7,289 nucleotides of DNA from Clostridium sp. CAG:1024 (GCA_000432015.1 HF985365.1:1-7289), one strand, 5' to 3'. Shown: positions 1 to 6,868, counted from the first letter of the stretch. Program-made: numbers and translations. Notes: generated from the sequence alone by a model not told the origin.

Positions 1-36
1 AAAAAAACGGACAGTTCGCGTACGAATCATCCGTTT
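1..36 (-). terminator. Intrinsic terminator, leftward, after the binding-protein-like gene
   Basis: Read on the minus strand, a 7-bp stem (positions 30-36 with 5-11) encloses two wobble pairs, one mismatch and an inner 4-bp TTCG/CGAA stem with loop TACG. It runs directly into a T-tract (the A-run at 1-7 on the plus strand, cut by the window edge). This is the form of a Rho-independent terminator. It lies about 92 bases beyond the stop codon of the gene at 129-1070 and would end that transcript, leaving the gene on its own. A converging gene outside the window could also use the hairpin, but only the minus strand has a visible U-tract. Confidence 0.7.
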
Positions 37-91
37 GTTCTGAATGCGTCGTGTGCGAACAGGCAAACGACTATACGGCACTCATTTCCTT

Positions 92-114
92 TCCCTTCTT
101 TGCAAGAAAAGGGA
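92..114. other. Imperfect hairpin without U-tract
   Basis: TCCCTT and AAGGGA flank a CTT...AAG inner pairing, giving a hairpin of about 9 bp with a two-base bulge, 15 bases beyond the stop of the minus-strand gene at 129-1070. Neither side has a T-run, so it is not an intrinsic terminator. It might shield the 3' end of the mRNA, but it may also be chance purine/pyrimidine symmetry. Confidence 0.3.
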
Positions 115-128
115 TCGTCCTCGGCGCC

Positions 129-1070
129 TTACTCCGCCTTCAGCAGCACGTCCGCCGGCGTTTCGCCCGCAAGCAGTGCGGTCAGAAGTGTATCGACCGC
201 CGCCGCTGCTTTTTCCGCGTCAATGTCAGACGAAGCAGGAAGTATCCGCGGCAGCTTTGCTGCGAGTGCGGAAAGCTCAACGCTGGAACCGACGGTAAAA
301 ATCTCAAAGTCATCGCGTCCGAGCTGCTCCATAAGCGCCGCAGCCTCCGCTGCAAGTGCGGGCGTCTCCGCAAACGCCGCATCCACCATACCGGGATAGT
401 AGCGCTCCAGCTTTTTGCCGAGCCACTCGGTAACGCTGCCCTCCTTGGCCGCCTTGTCCGCGGAGTACACGCCCTTGGAAAGCACGCGGCCTGCGCTCAC
501 CGCTTCGTTCCAGACCTGTGCGGCTTCGCTTTCCTCGCTCTCGAACAAGCCGAACAGACGCACGGGCGTATCGTGCGGCGGATAAACGATCGCCGCCTCC
601 AGCGCTTCCTTCGCCGTTGCAGGCGCGTTGGTCTCAAACGCGATCACCGTCACGCCGTCCGGCAAGACAGCGCCCGCCCGGTTATAAGCAAGTACGGGTA
701 CGCCGCGTGCAAGCAAAGCGTCAAGCGCCGCATCATCCGTCCCGGACAGGGGGCCGTCCACATACAGTACGACCGCATCCACGGACATGTCCGAAAGCTG
801 CTCCATTGCCGCGTCCAGCAGGTCGATGTCCTTTACGGCATTGACCGCGCTGCGGAATGTCTCGTCCGTTTCGCCGCCGACACAGGCGACAAGCAATGGC
901 TCCGGCTCTTCCGGAGATTCCGGCGTCGCCGTGGGCTCCGGGTCAGTCGTGGAAACCGGTGTGCGATCTGTCTGGTAAATGTCCTCCCTGGCGATCACAT
1001 ACGCCGCTGCGAGCGCTACGATCAGGGTGACGATCAAAATGACCAAAGCAATCCATTTCTTCGTACTCAT
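129..1070 (-). CDS. Membrane-anchored type I periplasmic binding protein-like protein
   Basis: This 313-residue protein has a short basic N-terminus (MSTKK), one hydrophobic segment at about residues 6-27, then a Pro/Thr/Glu-rich linker at about 36-59. That predicts a membrane-tethered protein with its main domain outside the cell. There is no lipobox cysteine, so it is not a standard lipoprotein. Residues about 60-280 look like a degenerate sugar-binding-protein fold. VDAVVLYVDG (97-106) followed by ARGVPVLAYNRAG (121-133) matches the usual 'VDAIII...AGIPVV..D' strand-helix-strand. MVDAAFAETPALA (228-240) followed by GRDDFEIFTVG (251-261) matches the 'DAVFA.ND.MA...GR.DV.VVG.DG' region, but without the ligand-contacting Asn-Asp. 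No transporter permease or ATPase lies beside it, and terminators bracket it, so it appears monocistronic. The specific function is unknown. It could be a sensor or a binding protein for a distant transporter. Start chosen: the only ATG before the hydrophobic segment, though it lacks a well-placed ribosome binding site. Confidence 0.8.
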   Translation of the reverse strand: MSTKKWIALVILIVTLIVALAAAYVIAREDIYQTDRTPVSTTDPEPTATPESPEEPEPLLVACVGGETDETFRSAVNAVKDIDLLDAAMEQLSDMSVDAVVLYVDGPLSGTDDAALDALLARGVPVLAYNRAGAVLPDGVTVIAFETNAPATAKEALEAAIVYPPHDTPVRLFGLFESEESEAAQVWNEAVSAGRVLSKGVYSADKAAKEGSVTEWLGKKLERYYPGMVDAAFAETPALAAEAAALMEQLGRDDFEIFTVGSSVELSALAAKLPRILPASSDIDAEKAAAAVDTLLTALLAGETPADVLLKAE

Positions 1071-1076
1071 ATCGTT

Positions 1077-1085
1077 ATTATACCA
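1077..1085 (-). promoter_or_regulatory. Extended -10 promoter, possibly leaderless
   Basis: On the minus strand TGGTATAAT is a perfect extended -10 element (TG, one base, TATAAT). No good -35 hexamer lies 16-19 bases upstream, which the TG extension can compensate for. Only six bases separate the hexamer from the ATG at 1070, so transcription starting at the usual distance would begin at or next to the start codon. The only purine-rich GGAGG (1089-1093) is 18 bases from the ATG and lies upstream of this -10, so a transcript from here would not contain it. Confidence 0.6.
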
Positions 1086-1168
1086 CAGCCTCCGCTTGGA
1101 ACACCATACGGCGTTTCGGATTTTTCGTCAGATTCCGCTGCTGGGGTTTCCGCCTCCGGCGCTTCCGT

Positions 1169-1214
1169 AAAACAAAAGCCGGAAAGGAGAATCTCGTTCC
1201 AACTCCTCCCCGGC
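1169..1214 (-). terminator. Intrinsic terminator of the tig-clpP-clpX operon
   Basis: On the minus strand a 12-bp stem (1203-1214 with 1178-1189) has GCCGG/CCGGC at the base, two G-U wobbles and then AGGAG/CTCCT, closed by a 13-base loop. The T-rich tract TTTTGTTTT (1169-1177 on the opposite strand) follows at once. It lies 47 bases after the clpX stop codon and ends the operon before the next minus-strand gene. Confidence 0.85.
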
Positions 1215-1261
1215 ACTGCCGCAATGCAGGATACCCGGCCCGCGCGGCGGTCAGGTTCGTG

Positions 1262-2566
1262 TCACGCGCTTTGCTTCGGCGTGGACGCGCTCCTCTTTCC
1301 GGCAGGCTTTTCCGCCTTTTCCCGCTTCGGGCGCGGTTCGCTGCTCATGGTCAGCACGGGCTGTTCCGTCTTTTCGATCGTGCCTTTTGTGATGCGGCAG
1401 GCGCTGATGTTCTCCTTAGACGGGATCTCGAACATGATGTCGAGCATGACGTCCTCAAGGATCGCACGCAGGCCGCGCGCCCCCGTCTTGCGCTCGATCG
1501 CCTTTTTTGCGACCGCACGGAGCGCATCGTCGTCAAAGGAGAGGCCCACCCCGTCCATCTCGAACAGGCGGCGGTACTGGCGGGTCAAGGCATTTTTCGG
1601 CTCGGTGAGAATACGCATGAGCGCGTCCTCATCAAGGTTTTCAAGCGTCACGATCACGGGCATACGGCCGACGAACTCCGGAATGAGTCCGAATTTCAGC
1701 AGATCCTCCGGCTGAATGTTCTTCAGCGTCTCGCCGATGTCCTTTTCCACATTCGACTGCACATCCGCGCCAAAGCCCATGAGCTTATGACCGATGCGCT
1801 TTTCAATGATCTTATCGATGCCGGAAAACGCGCCGCCGCAGATAAACAGGATGTTCGTCGTATCGATCTGGATGAACTCCTGATGCGGATGCTTTCTGCC
1901 GCCCTGCGGCGGGACCGACGCCACGGTGCCCTCAAGGATCTTGAGCAGTGCCTGCTGCACGCCCTCGCCGGACACGTCGCGCGTGATAGAGACGTTTTCG
2001 CTCTTTCGCGCGATCTTATCGACCTCGTCGATATAGATAATTCCCTTTTCCGCGCGCTGCACATCGTAGTCGGCAGCCTGAATGAGCTTCAGCAGAATGT
2101 TCTCAACGTCCTCGCCGACATACCCGGCCTCCGTGAGGCTCGTTGCGTCCGCGATCGCAAAGGGAACGTTCAGGATCTTCGCAAGCGTTTGTGCCAGCAT
2201 CGTCTTACCGCAGCCCGTCGGCCCCAGCATCACGATGTTGCTCTTTTGCAGCTCAACGTCATCCTTCTGCTCGCCCGCATTGATGCGCTTGTAGTGGTTG
2301 TACACCGCAACGGCAAGCGCGCGCTTTGCCGCCTGCTGCCCGATGACGTACTCGTTGAGCGTATCGAGGATCTCCTGCGGCTTCGGCACTTCGTCCATTG
2401 CCACGGGTGCGGTCTCGTTGTCCTCCTCGATGATCTCATGACAGAGCTCTACGCACTCGTTGCAGATATAGACGCCGGGACCCGCGATGATGCGCTGCAC
2501 TTCCTCCTGCGCCTTCCCGCAGAAGGTGCAGCGGATATTGAGCTTGTCGTCGTTCTTTGTTGCCAT
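1262..2566 (-). CDS. clpX: ATP-dependent Clp protease ATP-binding subunit ClpX
   Basis: ClpX is the hexameric AAA+ unfoldase that recognises tagged or damaged proteins and threads them into ClpP in the cytoplasm. At 434 residues it has the usual length. The N-terminal zinc-binding domain has Cys13, Cys16, Cys35 and Cys38. Walker A is GPTGCGKT (115-122) and Walker B is IIYIDE (176-181). The substrate-gripping pore loop GYVGED is at 148-153 and the second pore loop RKH at 224-226. The ClpP-docking loop reads MGF (263-265), where many homologues have IGF or LGF. The arginine finger is in EFVGR (297-301) and sensor 2 in GARGLR (362-367). The last 30 residues are a Lys/Pro/Ser-rich, probably disordered tail of variable kind. 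It is the last gene of the operon, 45 bases after clpP. AAGGA (2576-2580), nine bases upstream, supports this start. Confidence 0.98.
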   Translation of the reverse strand: MATKNDDKLNIRCTFCGKAQEEVQRIIAGPGVYICNECVELCHEIIEEDNETAPVAMDEVPKPQEILDTLNEYVIGQQAAKRALAVAVYNHYKRINAGEQKDDVELQKSNIVMLGPTGCGKTMLAQTLAKILNVPFAIADATSLTEAGYVGEDVENILLKLIQAADYDVQRAEKGIIYIDEVDKIARKSENVSITRDVSGEGVQQALLKILEGTVASVPPQGGRKHPHQEFIQIDTTNILFICGGAFSGIDKIIEKRIGHKLMGFGADVQSNVEKDIGETLKNIQPEDLLKFGLIPEFVGRMPVIVTLENLDEDALMRILTEPKNALTRQYRRLFEMDGVGLSFDDDALRAVAKKAIERKTGARGLRAILEDVMLDIMFEIPSKENISACRITKGTIEKTEQPVLTMSSEPRPKREKAEKPAGKRSASTPKQSA

Positions 2567-2611
2567 TTCGTTCTTTCCTTATCGCTGAATTTCTTCGGTG
2601 CGTGCGGTCCG

Positions 2612-3196
2612 TTACCGCCGAGGCTCGATGATCTCGTCGATGAGGCCGTAGTCCTTCGCCTCCGCAGCCGTCAGGTAATTGTCGCGCTCCGTATCCGCGG
2701 CGATCTTTTCCACCGGCTGGCCGGTGCGCTCTGCAAGGATCGCGTTCAGGCGCTTTTTGATCCGGAGGATCTGCTCGACCTGAATATTCATGTCGGTCGC
2801 CTGTCCGCGTGCACCGCCGCTCGGCTGGTGGATCATGATCTCTGCGTTCGGCAGCGCTCTGCGCTTGCCCTTCGCGCCCGCCGTGAGCAGGAACGCGCCC
2901 ATGGACGCGGCGAGACCGACGCAAATGGTCGATACCTCGCACTTGATGTACTGCATGGTGTCAAAAATCGCCATGCCCGCGCTCACCGAACCGCCGGGGC
3001 TGTTGATATAGAGGAAGATATCCTTGTCGGGATCGTCCGCCTCAAGGAACAGCATCTGCGCCACGATGATGTTGGCGGTATCGTCGTCCACCTCGCCGCC
3101 GAGGAAGATGATGCGGTCCTTCAGCAGCCGGGAATAGATGTCATAGGAGCGTTCTCCCTGGTTGGTCTGCTCCACGACCATGGGAACCAGATTCAT
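2612..3196 (-). CDS. clpP: ATP-dependent Clp protease proteolytic subunit ClpP
   Basis: ClpP is the serine peptidase that forms the two-ring, fourteen-subunit chamber used by ClpX and other Clp ATPases. The 194-residue length is typical. The catalytic triad is visible: Ser98 in GLAASMGA (94-101), His123 in MIHQPSGG (121-128) and Asp172 in ERDNYLTAAEA (170-180). The oxyanion glycines lie in INSPGGSVSAG (64-74). The N-terminal LVPMVVEQT segment, which matures to form the axial gate, is present. AAAGGAG (3204-3210), seven bases before the ATG, fixes the start. The gene lies 36 bases after tig and 45 before clpX, which fits one transcript and matched supply of peptidase and unfoldase. No second ClpP copy is visible in the window. 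Confidence 0.98.
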   Translation of the reverse strand: MNLVPMVVEQTNQGERSYDIYSRLLKDRIIFLGGEVDDDTANIIVAQMLFLEADDPDKDIFLYINSPGGSVSAGMAIFDTMQYIKCEVSTICVGLAASMGAFLLTAGAKGKRRALPNAEIMIHQPSGGARGQATDMNIQVEQILRIKKRLNAILAERTGQPVEKIAADTERDNYLTAAEAKDYGLIDEIIEPRR

Positions 3197-3232
3197 GTAT
3201 GCTCTCCTTTGTTTGAAACAGGCTTACGCCTC

Positions 3233-4537
3233 TCATTTTTCTTCCGTTTTCTTTGCGGGTACGAGCTTCACATTGTCCACGATGAGCGCCACGGTCTTCT
3301 CCGCGATCTTGCGGTCGCTCAGGAACTCGCGGTCGTCGTCGCTGATCTGCTTCTCGAACTCTTCCACGGGCATGTCGTTGTTCTCCGCGTACTCTTTGAT
3401 GACCTCGGCGATCTCTTCGTCGGTGCAGGTGACGTTCTCCGCCTTGCCGACCGCTTCGATCACGAGCTGCATCTTGACGCGCGACGCCGCTTCGTCATGG
3501 TAGCTGGCCTTGAGCGCGTTGAGATCCGTGCCGACATAACGGCAGTAGTCCTCGAGCGAGATGCCGCTCATCTGGAGACGGTAGCCCATGTCGCGCAGCA
3601 TGTAGTTCGCCTGGCGCTCGGTCATGCACTCCGGCACCTCGACCTCGGCATTGTCGCAGACCGTCTTGAGCGCGATATTCTCGATCGCGATCTTCTCATT
3701 CTTTGCAGCCTGCTCTTCCATCTTCTTACGCTTGTCGGCAATCAGCTCGGCGAGCGTATCGAACTCGGAAACGTCCTTTGCAAACTCGTCGTCCAGCTCC
3801 GGCAGCTCTTTGAACTGCACGTTGTGGAGCTTGATGTGGAACACAGCTTCCTTGCCTGCGAGGTTCTCCGCATGGTACTCCTCGGGGAAGGTCACGGTGA
3901 TGTCGCGCTCTTCGCCGACGTTCATGCCGATGAGCTGTTCTTCAAAGCCGGGAATAAAGGTGTTCGAGCCGATCACGAGCGTCTGCTCTTCCGCCGTGCC
4001 GCCGTCAAACTGCACGCCGTCCACGCTGCCGCTGTAGTCGATCACAACGCGGTCGCCGTTCTCAACTGCGCGCTCCACATCCACAAAGCGGGCGTTCTTC
4101 TCGCGCTCTTTCTCGATCTCGGCGTTGACGTCGGCGTCCTCAACAGTATACGTTGGCTGTTCTACTTCTATACCCTTGTACGCACCGAGCTTCACGGTGG
4201 GCTTGAGCTGCACGACTGCGGTAAAGACAACGCCCTCGTCCTTGCCGATCTTCTCGATGTCGAGCGTCGGCTTGTCGACTGCGGTGAGCCCGTTCTCTTC
4301 GAGCGCCGCATCATAGGCGTCGCCCCAGCAAAGCTCGAACGCATCCTCGAAGAATACGCCCTCGCCGTACATGCTCTCAATGACCTTGCGCGGCGCCTTG
4401 CCCTTACGGAAGCCCGCAATGTTGTAATGTTTGCCGTTCTTGACGTAAGCCTGCTGCAAAGCAGCGTTAAAGGTGTCCGCGTCGATCTCGATGGTCAGTT
4501 TGACCTGGTCGTGCTCAAGTTTCTCGATGGTAGCCAT
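3233..4537 (-). CDS. tig: Trigger factor, ribosome-associated chaperone and prolyl isomerase
   Basis: Trigger factor binds at the ribosomal exit tunnel and shields nascent chains. It has 434 residues, the family norm. The ribosome-docking signature GFRKGKAP (42-49) lies in the N-terminal domain. The FKBP-type isomerase domain covers about 160-243, starting GDRVVIDYSGSVDG and including the loop FIPGFEEQLIGM (194-205). The rest, rich in charged helices with the LPELDDEFAKDVSEF linker (245-259), is the C-terminal substrate cradle. It is the first gene of the tig-clpP-clpX operon, which pairs folding with degradation of failed products. GGAGGA (4541-4546) lies just upstream; its spacing is on the short side (4 bases after GGAGG). 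It has a shared divergent control region with thrS. Confidence 0.97.
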   Translation of the reverse strand: MATIEKLEHDQVKLTIEIDADTFNAALQQAYVKNGKHYNIAGFRKGKAPRKVIESMYGEGVFFEDAFELCWGDAYDAALEENGLTAVDKPTLDIEKIGKDEGVVFTAVVQLKPTVKLGAYKGIEVEQPTYTVEDADVNAEIEKEREKNARFVDVERAVENGDRVVIDYSGSVDGVQFDGGTAEEQTLVIGSNTFIPGFEEQLIGMNVGEERDITVTFPEEYHAENLAGKEAVFHIKLHNVQFKELPELDDEFAKDVSEFDTLAELIADKRKKMEEQAAKNEKIAIENIALKTVCDNAEVEVPECMTERQANYMLRDMGYRLQMSGISLEDYCRYVGTDLNALKASYHDEAASRVKMQLVIEAVGKAENVTCTDEEIAEVIKEYAENNDMPVEEFEKQISDDDREFLSDRKIAEKTVALIVDNVKLVPAKKTEEK

Positions 4538-4599
4538 AGTTCCTCCAAAGTTATCGCAGTATGGTAAGGTTTTGCATAATAACCCAGTATCAAAGAGTT

Positions 4600-4628
4600 A
4601 TCATAGCACAGCTTTGCCCGCTTGACAA
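4600..4628 (-). promoter_or_regulatory. Sigma-A type promoter of the tig-clpP-clpX operon
   Basis: On the minus strand the -35 TTGTCA (4623-4628) and -10 TATGAT (4600-4605) are separated by 17 bases. Each hexamer differs from consensus at one position. The expected start near 4593 gives a 5' leader of roughly 55 bases before tig. The -35 element overlaps, on the opposite strand, the -35 of the thrS promoter. Confidence 0.75.
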
Positions 4629-4650
4629 CACCTTTCCTTATCTATATAAT
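4622..4650 (+). promoter_or_regulatory. Consensus sigma-A promoter of thrS
   Basis: TTGACA (4622-4627), a 17-base spacer and TATAAT (4645-4650) give a perfect consensus housekeeping promoter. The predicted start near 4657 is just upstream of the first paired base of the T-box Stem I. Such a strong promoter suits a gene whose real control is by attenuation downstream. Confidence 0.9.
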
Positions 4651-4656
4651 AAATTT

Positions 4657-4877
4657 TGTGTACGGAATGACGCGGAAGCAGTACCGTTTACAGACGCTGA
4701 TCCGATCAGAGAGCCGCGCGTTTGCTGAGAGTGCGGCAGGAACAGGCAAAACGGGAAGACCGCCCGCCGACTGTGCCGGGGCCTGCCCGTTACCGCAGGA
4801 TCTGAGTGAAAAATCAGGGTGGAACCGCGAGCCCCTCGCCCCTCGAATCGATCATCGAGGGGCGAGTTTATTTTTTA
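4657..4877 (+). promoter_or_regulatory. T-box leader sensing uncharged tRNA-Thr
   Basis: The leader lets transcription continue into thrS when uncharged tRNA-Thr binds. Stem I base pairs 4660-4665 with 4771-4776. A kink-turn follows, with a three-base AAT bulge and tandem G-A pairs (4669-4670 with 4769-4770), then GCGG/CCGC (4672-4675 with 4764-4767). The helix above the specifier loop is CCGTTT/AAACGG (4684-4689 with 4749-4754). The specifier triplet is ACC (4759-4761), preceded by GAAG, as in the known loop geometry. The distal Stem I module shows AGAGAG (4708-4713), a 5-bp GCCGC/GCGGC helix and loop motif GCTGAGAG (4724-4731). Stem III is CCTGC/GCAGG (4782-4799). The T-box sequence AGGGTGGAACCGCG is at 4816-4829. 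The antiterminator pairs 4816-4819 with 4840-4843 and 4827-4831 with 4835-4839, leaving the seven-base bulge 4820-4826 for the tRNA acceptor end. Only five bases lie between Stem I and Stem III. Confidence 0.95.
4835..4876 (+). terminator. T-box attenuator terminator of thrS
   Basis: A perfect 12-bp stem, CTCGCCCCTCGA (4835-4846) with its complement at 4855-4866, has an eight-base loop and is followed by TTTATTTTTT (4867-4876). Its 5' arm contains the whole 3' arm of the antiterminator (4835-4843), so the two structures exclude each other. This is the default OFF state when tRNA-Thr is charged. Confidence 0.95.
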
Positions 4878-4908
4878 CCCGCGTATCGGGGCAAAACCTT
4901 TATCAAAC

Positions 4909-4914
4909 AGGAGG
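4909..4914 (+). promoter_or_regulatory. Ribosome binding site that fixes the thrS start
   Basis: AGGAGG lies nine bases before the ATG at 4924. It decides the start, because the reading frame stays open upstream into the T-box and offers a false GTG at 4819. The site lies beyond the terminator and is free only in read-through transcripts. Confidence 0.9.
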
Positions 4915-4923
4915 AATGCAGTT

Positions 4924-6831
4924 ATGTTTATCACTTTCCCGGACGGCAGCCGCCGTGAATACGCCGACGGCACGACGCCGCTAGCCATTGCGGAGTCCAT
5001 CAGCCCGCGTCTTGCCAAAGCGACCCTGTCCTGTACCATCGACGGTGCGCACAGCGACGCTTTCCGTCCGATCGACGGCGACCACGAGATCAAATTCAAC
5101 ACCTTCCAGGATGAGGACGGGCGCTGGGCGTACCGTCACACCGCGTCGCACGTGCTCGCGCAGGCGGTCAAGCGCCTGTATCCGAACGTCAAGCTCGCCA
5201 TCGGTCCCGCGATCGAGAACGGCTTCTACTATGATTTTGACGTAGACACGCCCTTCACGCCCGAGGATCTTGAAAAGCTCGAGAAGGAGATGGCGAAGAT
5301 CCAGCAGGAGAACCTCCCGCTCGAACGCTTTGAGCTTCCGCGCGAAGAGGCCATGCGCTACATGGATGAAAAGGGTGAGCCCTACAAGGTCAAACTCATC
5401 CGCGATCTGCCGGAAGATGCGGTCATCAGTTTTTACCGTCAGGGTGAATTTGTCGATCTGTGTGCAGGCCCGCACGTCGCCTCGACCGGCAAGGTCAAAA
5501 ACTGCAAGCTCATGAGCGTTGCGGGCGCATACTGGCGCGGCAGCGAAAAGAACAAGATGCTCCAGCGCATCTACGGCACCGCATTTGAAAAGAAAGCCGA
5601 CCTCGACGCGTATCTCACGATGCTGGAAGAGGCGAAAAAGCGCGATCACCGTAAGCTCGGCAAGGAACTGGGTCTGTTCACGATCATGGACGAAGGTCCC
5701 GGCTTCCCCTTCTTCCTTCCCAAGGGCATGGTGTTGAAGAACACCCTCATCGACTACTGGCGTGAAGTCCACAAGCGCTACGGCTATGTGGAGATCTCCA
5801 CCCCGATGATCCTGAACCGTCAGCTCTGGGAGACGAGCGGCCACTGGTTCCACTACAAGGACAACATGTATACCACGGTCATCGACGACGAGGACTATGC
5901 CATCAAGCCCATGAACTGCCCGGGCGGCATGCTTGTCTACAAGACCGAAATGCATTCCTACCGCGACCTGCCGCTGCGTATGGGCGAGTTGGGCCTTGTC
6001 CACCGTCACGAGCTGTCCGGCGCGCTGCACGGCCTGTTCCGCGTGCGCTGCTTCACGCAGGACGACGCGCACATCTTCATGACCTGGGAACAGATGAAGG
6101 ACGAGATCAAGAACGTCATGCGCTTGTTCGACGAAGTGTACTCCACCTTCGGCCTGTCCTACCAGATCGAGCTTTCGACGATGCCCGAGGATCACATGGG
6201 CGACGAAAAAGACTGGGAGTTCGCCACGAACACCCTGCGCGACGCTGTCGTCGAGATGGGGAAAGACTATGAGGTCAACGAAGGCGACGGCGCGTTCTAC
6301 GGTCCGAAGCTCGATTTCCACCTCTCCGACTGCCTTGGCCGTACCTGGCAGTGCGGCACGATCCAGCTCGACATGCAGCTTCCGGAGCGCTTCGACCTCG
6401 AGTATGTCGGCGCAGACGGTGCAAAGCATCGTCCCGTCATGATCCACCGCGTCGTGTTCGGTTCCATCGAGCGCTTCATCGGCGTCATCACCGAGCACTT
6501 TGCAGGCGCGTTCCCGACATGGCTCGCACCCGTACAGGTCAAGGTCCTGCCCATCACCGATCGTGCGGCCGAACGCTGCGTCGAGGTGCAGAAGGCGCTC
6601 GAAGCGCACGGCGTTCGCGTCGAAACGGATCTGCGCAATGAAAAGATCGGCTTCAAGATCCGCGAAGCCCAGATGCAGAAGATCCCGTACATGCTCGTTC
6701 TCGGTGACAAAGAGGTCGAGCAGGGGCTCGTCTCCGTGCGTTCGCGCAAGGACGGCGACCTCGGAACTTCCACGCTGGACGATTTCACCGCAAAACTGCT
6801 GGATGAGATCAAATCCAAGGCGCGCGACTGA
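4924..6831 (+). CDS. thrS: Threonyl-tRNA synthetase
   Basis: ThrRS charges tRNA-Thr with threonine and edits mischarged serine, in the cytoplasm. The 635-residue protein has the full bacterial architecture. A TGS domain spans about 1-60. The editing domain carries HTASH (72-76) and CAGPH (180-184), the HxxxH and CxxxH sets. The class II catalytic core spans about 245-530, with the zinc ligands Cys332 (MNCPGG), His383 (DDAHIF) and His508 (MIHRV). Motif 2 lies around RMGELGLVHRHE (352-363) and motif 3 around GSIERFIGVI (513-522). The C-terminal anticodon-binding domain spans about 535-630, with GVRVETDLRNEKIGFKIREA at 563-582. No key residue is missing. The gene is controlled by the T-box upstream and ended by a terminator 37 bases after its stop, so it is a single-gene unit. 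Confidence 0.98.
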   Translation: MFITFPDGSRREYADGTTPLAIAESISPRLAKATLSCTIDGAHSDAFRPIDGDHEIKFNTFQDEDGRWAYRHTASHVLAQAVKRLYPNVKLAIGPAIENGFYYDFDVDTPFTPEDLEKLEKEMAKIQQENLPLERFELPREEAMRYMDEKGEPYKVKLIRDLPEDAVISFYRQGEFVDLCAGPHVASTGKVKNCKLMSVAGAYWRGSEKNKMLQRIYGTAFEKKADLDAYLTMLEEAKKRDHRKLGKELGLFTIMDEGPGFPFFLPKGMVLKNTLIDYWREVHKRYGYVEISTPMILNRQLWETSGHWFHYKDNMYTTVIDDEDYAIKPMNCPGGMLVYKTEMHSYRDLPLRMGELGLVHRHELSGALHGLFRVRCFTQDDAHIFMTWEQMKDEIKNVMRLFDEVYSTFGLSYQIELSTMPEDHMGDEKDWEFATNTLRDAVVEMGKDYEVNEGDGAFYGPKLDFHLSDCLGRTWQCGTIQLDMQLPERFDLEYVGADGAKHRPVMIHRVVFGSIERFIGVITEHFAGAFPTWLAPVQVKVLPITDRAAERCVEVQKALEAHGVRVETDLRNEKIGFKIREAQMQKIPYMLVLGDKEVEQGLVSVRSRKDGDLGTSTLDDFTAKLLDEIKSKARD

Positions 6832-6868
6832 GCAAGTCCTTTTGATTCACAAACGAGACCCTATTCCC

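Noticed and set aside
129..1070. Lipoprotein assignment for the binding-protein-like gene
   Set aside because: There is no cysteine after the hydrophobic N-terminal segment; the first cysteine is residue 63, beyond the linker.
51..1715. Plus-strand open frame of 554 codons over the left part of the window
   Set aside because: It crosses two minus-strand genes and a terminator, and its translation has the Arg/Cys-rich composition of a wrong frame.
2436..2942. Minus-strand frame of 168 codons across the clpP-clpX junction
   Set aside because: It is an off-frame reading of the ends of two genuine genes.
1259..4567. Plus-strand open frame of 1102 codons antisense to clpX, clpP and tig
   Set aside because: It lies wholly opposite three well-recognised genes, its translation is rich in Arg, Leu, His and Asp with no family resemblance, and it has no credible start site.
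4600..4640. CtsR or CIRCE heat-shock operator at the tig promoter
   Set aside because: GTCAA and GGCAAA occur close together, but spacing and sequence do not fit the CtsR tandem heptad, and no CIRCE inverted repeat is present.
4819..4923. Upstream GTG start giving a 670-residue ThrRS
   Set aside because: The GTG is part of the T-box sequence and the extra 35 codons run through the terminator hairpin; AGGAGG and the conserved TGS N-terminus support ATG at 4924.
4981..6609. Minus-strand open frame of 542 codons antisense to thrS
   Set aside because: It is the mirror of a conserved gene in a codon-biased genome, with no ribosome binding site and no recognisable domain.
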